A DNA stretch of 20,375 nt from CAVZLD01 sp964522605 (GTDB taxonomy: Bacteria > Planctomycetota > Planctomycetia > Pirellulales > Pirellulaceae). The stretch covers positions 1 through 20,375 of the forward strand of contig CAZFWV010000097.1 in assembly GCA_964522605.1 (NCBI GenBank), in the 5' to 3' direction. The notes under the pieces were generated by a model. That model worked only from the letters and a program-made list of their open reading frames with translations. It did not search any database and was not told the origin of the DNA. The position numbers and the translations under genes are program-made. Positions 16,165-20,375 of this stretch are shown one piece after another (position 1 is the stretch's first letter; the number at the start of each line of letters is the position of its first letter).

Positions 16165-17517
16165 ATGATTCGTCGCCTTGCACTGCTGACAGTGAAACTG
16201 TTGTTCTCTCGGCGAGAAATCGGCCGCGTAATGTGTCTATCAATGGTCGTTGGGATCTCTTGCCTCTCCTGTCTCATGGCGGCCGAATCGGAACCGGGTG
16301 ATGCTTCGCCCGCTGCCAATGCCACTGGGTCGCAGGTTGAATCGGCAGAAAGCGTTGATGGTGTAACCGATGATCATCTGCCTTACGTGTACACCCGCTG
16401 GAAACACTTCACCGTGGCCGATGGTCTGCCGAGCGACCACGTGTTTGCGGTTTGTGCTGACGGTGATCGCGTGTGGGTTGGTACCGACGATGGTCTGGCG
16501 CTCATCGATAAGCGTTCCGAAAAAGTCGTTCGTGTGTGGCACGAGAAGGATGGCTTGCCGTGGCGCGTGGTTACCGGGATCGACGTCGATCCGAAGACGG
16601 GCGATGTCTGGCTCGGGTTGTTCGGACGAGGACTCGCTCGATTCACGGGGGGGCGTTTTGATCACTTTCACCAACTGAACAGCGGGCTGGTCAATGACGT
16701 CGTTTACGCAGTCACGATGGAAAATGACAACGTCTGGGCTGCAACGACCGCCGGTGCGAGTCGCTACAACACGAATACCAAGGAGTGGACGATTTTCACC
16801 GAAAAGAACGCGCCGATGGAGGAAATCTGGAATTACAACGTCGCGTACGATCAGCCGACCGACAAAGTCTATCTGGCGGTTTGGGGGAGCGGTGTGCTGG
16901 AGTTCGATTGCCAGCGAGATCGCGAAGGGAACGGCGAGCCGTGGAAGGTCTATCTCGATCCGGACCATGAAATGGAGATCGACTTGCATCGTGACGATGG
17001 GATCATTCACGTGATTACGACCGGTGTGAGTCCGGTCAACGAAGTGTTCTGGGTTTCGACCTACTTCGGTTGCTGCCGTTACGATGGGCGACACTGGCGC
17101 GGACTGTATGCGGACGAAACCGGTTTGCCCAGCGACTTCACGAACAACGTGCGCGCTCGGAGTGCCGAGGAGTGCTGGTTTGCCCATGATAAAGGACTGG
17201 GAGTCGTCGCTGATTTTTCCAGTGACACATGTGTTACCTACACACGCAACCCGGACACACTGCGAGGCCAAGCTCAGATCTTTCGCGCGGGGAGACTGCT
17301 GCGAACCATCGAGATGGAACACGCGGTCCCGCACAACTTCAGCATCTACATCGATCACGACGGTCACGACACCTGGGTCGCCACCGGGAAAGGACTCGGC
17401 TGGGCCGTTGGTGAGGGATACTACCCCGGCCTGCGCGTCAACCCAGGGTGGTTAGCCGAATCCGAGGGGCAGGAAGCCACGCAAGCAGTACAGCTGATCA
17501 AGCGAGGTTCACCATGA
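16165..17517 (+). CDS. Exported two-component-regulator-type propeller protein, no kinase
   Basis: This 450-residue protein is built from propeller repeats of the regulator (Reg_prop) type: HFTVADGLPSDHVFAVCADG, DRVWVGTDDGLALID, DVWLGLFGRGLARF, NVWAATTAGASRYN and DTWVATGKGLGWA. In sensor kinases such as the Bacteroides hybrid systems these blades bind ligand outside the cell, but here no transmembrane kinase or regulator domain follows, so it acts alone or with a partner. ATG 16165 is chosen because GGAG lies 9 bases upstream; it gives a basic N-region and then a hydrophobic segment at about 23-38. ATG 16231 would give a more compact signal peptide and ATG 16114 a longer protein. The TGA stop overlaps the start of the next gene (ATGA), indicating translational coupling with the first binding protein. 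Confidence 0.82.
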   Translation: MIRRLALLTVKLLFSRREIGRVMCLSMVVGISCLSCLMAAESEPGDASPAANATGSQVESAESVDGVTDDHLPYVYTRWKHFTVADGLPSDHVFAVCADGDRVWVGTDDGLALIDKRSEKVVRVWHEKDGLPWRVVTGIDVDPKTGDVWLGLFGRGLARFTGGRFDHFHQLNSGLVNDVVYAVTMENDNVWAATTAGASRYNTNTKEWTIFTEKNAPMEEIWNYNVAYDQPTDKVYLAVWGSGVLEFDCQRDREGNGEPWKVYLDPDHEMEIDLHRDDGIIHVITTGVSPVNEVFWVSTYFGCCRYDGRHWRGLYADETGLPSDFTNNVRARSAEECWFAHDKGLGVVADFSSDTCVTYTRNPDTLRGQAQIFRAGRLLRTIEMEHAVPHNFSIYIDHDGHDTWVATGKGLGWAVGEGYYPGLRVNPGWLAESEGQEATQAVQLIKRGSP

Positions 17518-18962
17518 TTCATCGATTCGTTATCGCATTCCTGCTGTGTGTGGTCATTGGCGGTCAGATTCCGGGCGCCGAATCAACGACCGATCCACCC
17601 ACCGTCGTCGTCGATGAACAGACTCAAACCGTGCTGGATGAAATCGATTCGCTCAATGCGTATCAGGTTCCCCAGTTGCCACTCAAGAGTGAAGATCGCT
17701 ATGCCAATACGCCCGACGAAGTGCGGCCCCATAGCCATGTTGAGCCGTTTAAGCGTCACTTTCTCTTGCAGATGGAGTACGCGGGTCCGGGGCGGGCGAT
17801 TCCGGAGCCGGAAAATCTGACCTCGGTCAAGATCGGCTTCCTGGGACCGATCGAACGAACCGTGTCCGTTGCGACGGGGGGGATGAGTCACGAGGAGTAT
17901 CTCGGGATCCCCATGCTGTACGGAGCACAACTTGCCATCGAGCACGCCAATGCCCAGGGTGGCTACCTGAAGCGACAGATTCCGTTTGAACTGGTTGTCA
18001 AGAACGACAACGGCCTTTGGGGATCGTCTGGCGAAGAGATTGTGAATCTGGCCTACGAAGACAACGTCTGGGCCATCCTGGGTTCGATCGACGGAGCGAA
18101 TAGCCACATCGCCATCCGCGTGGGTCTGAAGATCGAAATCCCGATGATGAACAGCGGGGATACGGATCCCACCTTCATCGAAACGAATATTCCGTGGGTG
18201 ATGCGGTGCATCGGCGATGACCGACAGCAAGCCTACCTTCTGGCAGACTACCTTTACGACAAGTTGAATTACCAGCGCGTCGGAATCGTACGCGCCAGCA
18301 ATCGGTATGGACGCTTCGGAATCCGCGAAATTCGTGACAGCAGCCGACGTCTGCAGCGACCGATCCCGACCGAAATGGCCTACCGTGTCGGCGATACCGA
18401 TTTTTCACTCCAGTTGAGTCGACTCGAAGAGTCGCAGGCCGAAGCGATCGTTCACTGGGGAGATGCCAAGGACGGGGCCCGCTTCCTCAACCAGATGCGC
18501 GCTCGAGGAATGAAGCAACCCTTCTTTGCTTGTGATCGTTGTGCTTCCGATGCGTTCGTCGAGATCGCTGGCGAGAATGCGGAAGGGGTCATCTGTACGT
18601 TTCCCTGGAATCCACTTCGCGCGGATCCCAAGCTCGAAGCCTTTCGGAAGGCGTACCTTGAGAAGTTCAACGAAGAGCCGGAAACGTATGCCGCACATGC
18701 CTATGATGGCATGAACATGTTGATCTGGGCGATTCAAGTTGCGGGACTGAATCGAGCGAAGATCCGCGATGTCCTTGCCTATCGGACGGATGCCTGGCCG
18801 GGTGTCACCGGAGACATTCCGTTGAGCAGCGCGATGGATGATGCGGGAGATGTCTTTTTGGCGAAGTACGAACACGGAAGGTGGCACTATCTGTCTCGCG
18901 AAGACCTTGGATTGCCCAAGAAAGCAGCCACCATTCAGACTCGAGAGGTGTTGGCAGAGTAG
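17514..18962 (+). CDS. LivK-like periplasmic solute-binding protein with N-terminal extension
   Basis: The protein has 482 residues, a signal peptide (about 1-22) and a Peripla_BP_6/LivK-type binding domain (about 104-455). Recognisable parts are VKIGFLGP, the GAQLAIEHANAQGG helix, VWAILGSIDGANSHIA, the hinge-side VGIVRASNRYGRFG, and TYAAHAYDGMNMLIWAI. Between the signal and the domain is an extension of about 80 residues that includes a His-rich patch (PHSHVEPF, about 72-79) and the GPGR motif (91-94) shared with the next gene. The family binds branched-chain amino acids, amides, urea or aromatic compounds for ABC import, but no permease or ATPase gene is in the window. It may therefore serve as a sensor or scavenging protein within the redox cluster. 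The start has GAGG 6 bases upstream and overlaps the preceding stop by ATGA. Confidence 0.88.
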   Translation: MIHRFVIAFLLCVVIGGQIPGAESTTDPPTVVVDEQTQTVLDEIDSLNAYQVPQLPLKSEDRYANTPDEVRPHSHVEPFKRHFLLQMEYAGPGRAIPEPENLTSVKIGFLGPIERTVSVATGGMSHEEYLGIPMLYGAQLAIEHANAQGGYLKRQIPFELVVKNDNGLWGSSGEEIVNLAYEDNVWAILGSIDGANSHIAIRVGLKIEIPMMNSGDTDPTFIETNIPWVMRCIGDDRQQAYLLADYLYDKLNYQRVGIVRASNRYGRFGIREIRDSSRRLQRPIPTEMAYRVGDTDFSLQLSRLEESQAEAIVHWGDAKDGARFLNQMRARGMKQPFFACDRCASDAFVEIAGENAEGVICTFPWNPLRADPKLEAFRKAYLEKFNEEPETYAAHAYDGMNMLIWAIQVAGLNRAKIRDVLAYRTDAWPGVTGDIPLSSAMDDAGDVFLAKYEHGRWHYLSREDLGLPKKAATIQTREVLAE

Positions 18963-19011
18963 GCCTTTCGGTGCAAGTGTTACGCAAAGCGGATCGGATC
19001 ATCGTTTGGAA

Positions 19012-19097
19012 GGAACCACGGATCCGACGGATGGAACAGATGACCACGGATCGATCGGTGGCAATCCGTCGCATCCGTCCGATCCGTGGTTTCTCCT
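19012..19097. repeat. Imperfect palindromic ACCACGGAT-type repeat overlapping a gene start
   Basis: The left arm 19015-19033 and right arm 19072-19090 are reverse complements at 18 of 19 positions. A further internal ACCACGGATCGATCGG and AATCCGTC pair lies between them. A related half-site lies at 388-400. Repeats of this composition usually sit between genes, but here the element covers the possible start codons of the second binding protein. Confidence 0.65.
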
Positions 19098-20302
19098 TGA
19101 TTCCGGTGGTCGCACTTCTGTTGACGAGTTACGGCAGCCTGCTTGCCGCCTCCGAACCGCCTTCGAACCCGAGTCCGGCCGAGCAGTCGCCGTATTTCGA
19201 CCGCAGCACAGTGCCGCTCACGCATGACGGTCCGGGCCGCGATCGAGCCGCGCCCGCAGGACTGGCTGAAGTGCGCATCGGCTACTTCGGCCCGGACGAT
19301 CCCGATGATCCGGATGCCGGCGATTTGTGGTGCGCTGCACAGATGGCGATCGAAGAGTCCAATCGCGAGGGTGGATTTCACGGTAAGCCGTTTCGGCTGG
19401 TCGCACGCTGGTCGGATGACCCCTGGCGGGGTGGGGCTGCCCAGGTCACCAAGCTGGTCTATGAGGATCAGGTTTGGGCCATCCTTGGCGGAGTCGATGG
19501 CCCATCGACACATGTCGCGGTCCAGGTAGCGACGAAGGCATGGCTGCCCATTCTCTGCGCATCGACAACCGATCGAACCTCCAATTCTGCGATTGTCCCC
19601 TGGGTATTCTGCCTCCTGCCGGGCGATCAACTCGTCGCTCCTGCACTGGCGGCCGAGTTGGCACGGCGACCCGAAAACGCGTCATTCGTTGTCCTTGCCA
19701 GTGACGACCATGACTCACGCTGTCTGCTGAAGGAACTGGAGCACAGCTTTCGAGATCATCAGATCATGCCGCAGTATCGATTGCTTTTCCGCTCGAAGGA
19801 GACGAGTTTCCAGCCGGTCGTTCGCCGGACTGTGGAGGCTGAGCCGGCAACGATTCTGTTGATCGCCGGTCCGTTGGACAGCGCTCGCATGGTCGTCGCC
19901 CTACGCTCCGCGGGATACAACGGACAACTCATCGGGGGACCCTCGATCGGTCGCCGCCAGTTCTTGGACGAGGCTCGGGATGCAGCGGAGAGAGTGCAGT
20001 TTCCGCAGCTGTTGACTCTCCGACGGAACGGAGAACCGTTTGCGCGGGAGTATCACAATCGCTTCCGACGAAAACCGGATTTCGCCTCAGCGGCCACGTA
20101 CGACGCGGCGCGCATGCTGATCGCCGCGATCCGACAAGCCGGATTGAATCGCGTACGGATCCATGATGCGGTCCGCGAACTCTCGCCCTGGGATGGAGTT
20201 GCCGGGACGGTGACCTGGGACCTGCTTGGAGGCAACACGCGCACGGTCGAATGGGGAACCATCCATCAGGGACAGATCCGTGAAGTGGCGAACGGAGATT
20301 AG
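19031..20302 (+). CDS. Second LivK-like solute-binding protein
   Basis: This 423-residue protein is paralogous to the preceding gene product. It shares the GPGR motif (67-70) just before the domain, VRIGYFGP (81-88), KLVYEDQVWAILGGVDG, and a C-terminal TYDAARMLIAAIRQAGLNR segment. It has a signal-type segment at about 21-40 and lacks the long N-terminal extension. The binding domain is about 79-410 and differs enough from the paralogue (CASTTDRTS against MNSGDTDPT in the ligand-side loop) to suggest another ligand. The frame is open back to 18881, but that part overlaps the previous gene. ATG 19031 is chosen; ATG 19040 or GTG 19058 are possible, and none has a good Shine-Dalgarno. All three lie inside a palindromic repeat, so the first 20 or so residues are repeat-derived. 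The gap to the previous gene is 68 bases. No permease follows before the window ends. Confidence 0.82.
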   Translation: MEQMTTDRSVAIRRIRPIRGFSLIPVVALLLTSYGSLLAASEPPSNPSPAEQSPYFDRSTVPLTHDGPGRDRAAPAGLAEVRIGYFGPDDPDDPDAGDLWCAAQMAIEESNREGGFHGKPFRLVARWSDDPWRGGAAQVTKLVYEDQVWAILGGVDGPSTHVAVQVATKAWLPILCASTTDRTSNSAIVPWVFCLLPGDQLVAPALAAELARRPENASFVVLASDDHDSRCLLKELEHSFRDHQIMPQYRLLFRSKETSFQPVVRRTVEAEPATILLIAGPLDSARMVVALRSAGYNGQLIGGPSIGRRQFLDEARDAAERVQFPQLLTLRRNGEPFAREYHNRFRRKPDFASAATYDAARMLIAAIRQAGLNRVRIHDAVRELSPWDGVAGTVTWDLLGGNTRTVEWGTIHQGQIREVANGD

Positions 20303-20375
20303 AGCGCATTTCAAAATCTTTTTTTCTCGAGGGGTGGCTGGTGGCAGAGCGCAGCGATGCCCCAGATCGCCGGTC
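20303..20375. other. Short 3' flank of the cluster
   Basis: Seventy-three bases follow the last stop. A T-run (CTTTTTTTC, about 20319-20327) is present, but I see no stem just ahead of it, so it is not a convincing intrinsic terminator. No gene can be called before the window ends. Confidence 0.4.

Noticed and set aside
20303..20375. Rho-independent terminator at the T-run
   Set aside because: No stem-loop directly precedes the T-run.

Overview
The window looks like planctomycete DNA of the Pirellula/Rhodopirellula sort, though no rRNA or other marker is present to prove it. The reasons are the mix of families (formylglycine-type sulfatase, CRTAC1-type FG-GAP/UnbV protein, hydrazine-synthase-alpha-like dihaem propeller, c554-like multihaem cytochrome) and the intergenic short palindromes, including the GGACGGATTG..CAATCCGTCC element and imperfect ACCACGGAT-type repeats. 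The sequence is GC-rich, so long antisense open frames are common; I treat those as shadows.

Layout. 1-511 is non-coding and repeat-rich. 512-6143 is on the minus strand: a persulfide-dioxygenase-like metallo-beta-lactamase fused to three rhodanese domains, then a YeeE/YedE half-transporter, then a second YeeE/YedE half fused to three more rhodanese domains (these three genes overlap at each junction), and finally, after a 115-base gap holding a palindrome, a geranylgeranyl-reductase-type flavoprotein. 6144-6806 is a divergent intergenic region with two more copies of the same palindrome. 6807-9149 (+) is a sulfatase fused to an alpha/beta hydrolase. 9150-9406 is intergenic.

9407-20302 (+) is the most distinctive part: six co-directional, tightly packed genes that all encode proteins with export signals. 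They are a dihaem protein resembling the hydrazine synthase alpha subunit; an FG-GAP/ASPIC-UnbV protein with seven calcium-type loops; a ten-haem protein joining two c554-like tetrahaem modules, a YVTN-type beta-propeller and a dihaem peroxidase-like domain; a two-component-regulator-type propeller without a kinase; and two paralogous LivK-like solute-binding proteins without a permease.

How they may work together. The minus-strand genes suggest uptake of thiosulfate or another reduced sulfur species followed by persulfide oxidation and sulfur transfer; this is inferred from family. The plus-strand cluster suggests an extracytoplasmic electron-transfer and/or ligand-sensing assembly carrying 12 c-type haem motifs. 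Its substrate cannot be read from the sequence, and I know of no described system with this exact composition.
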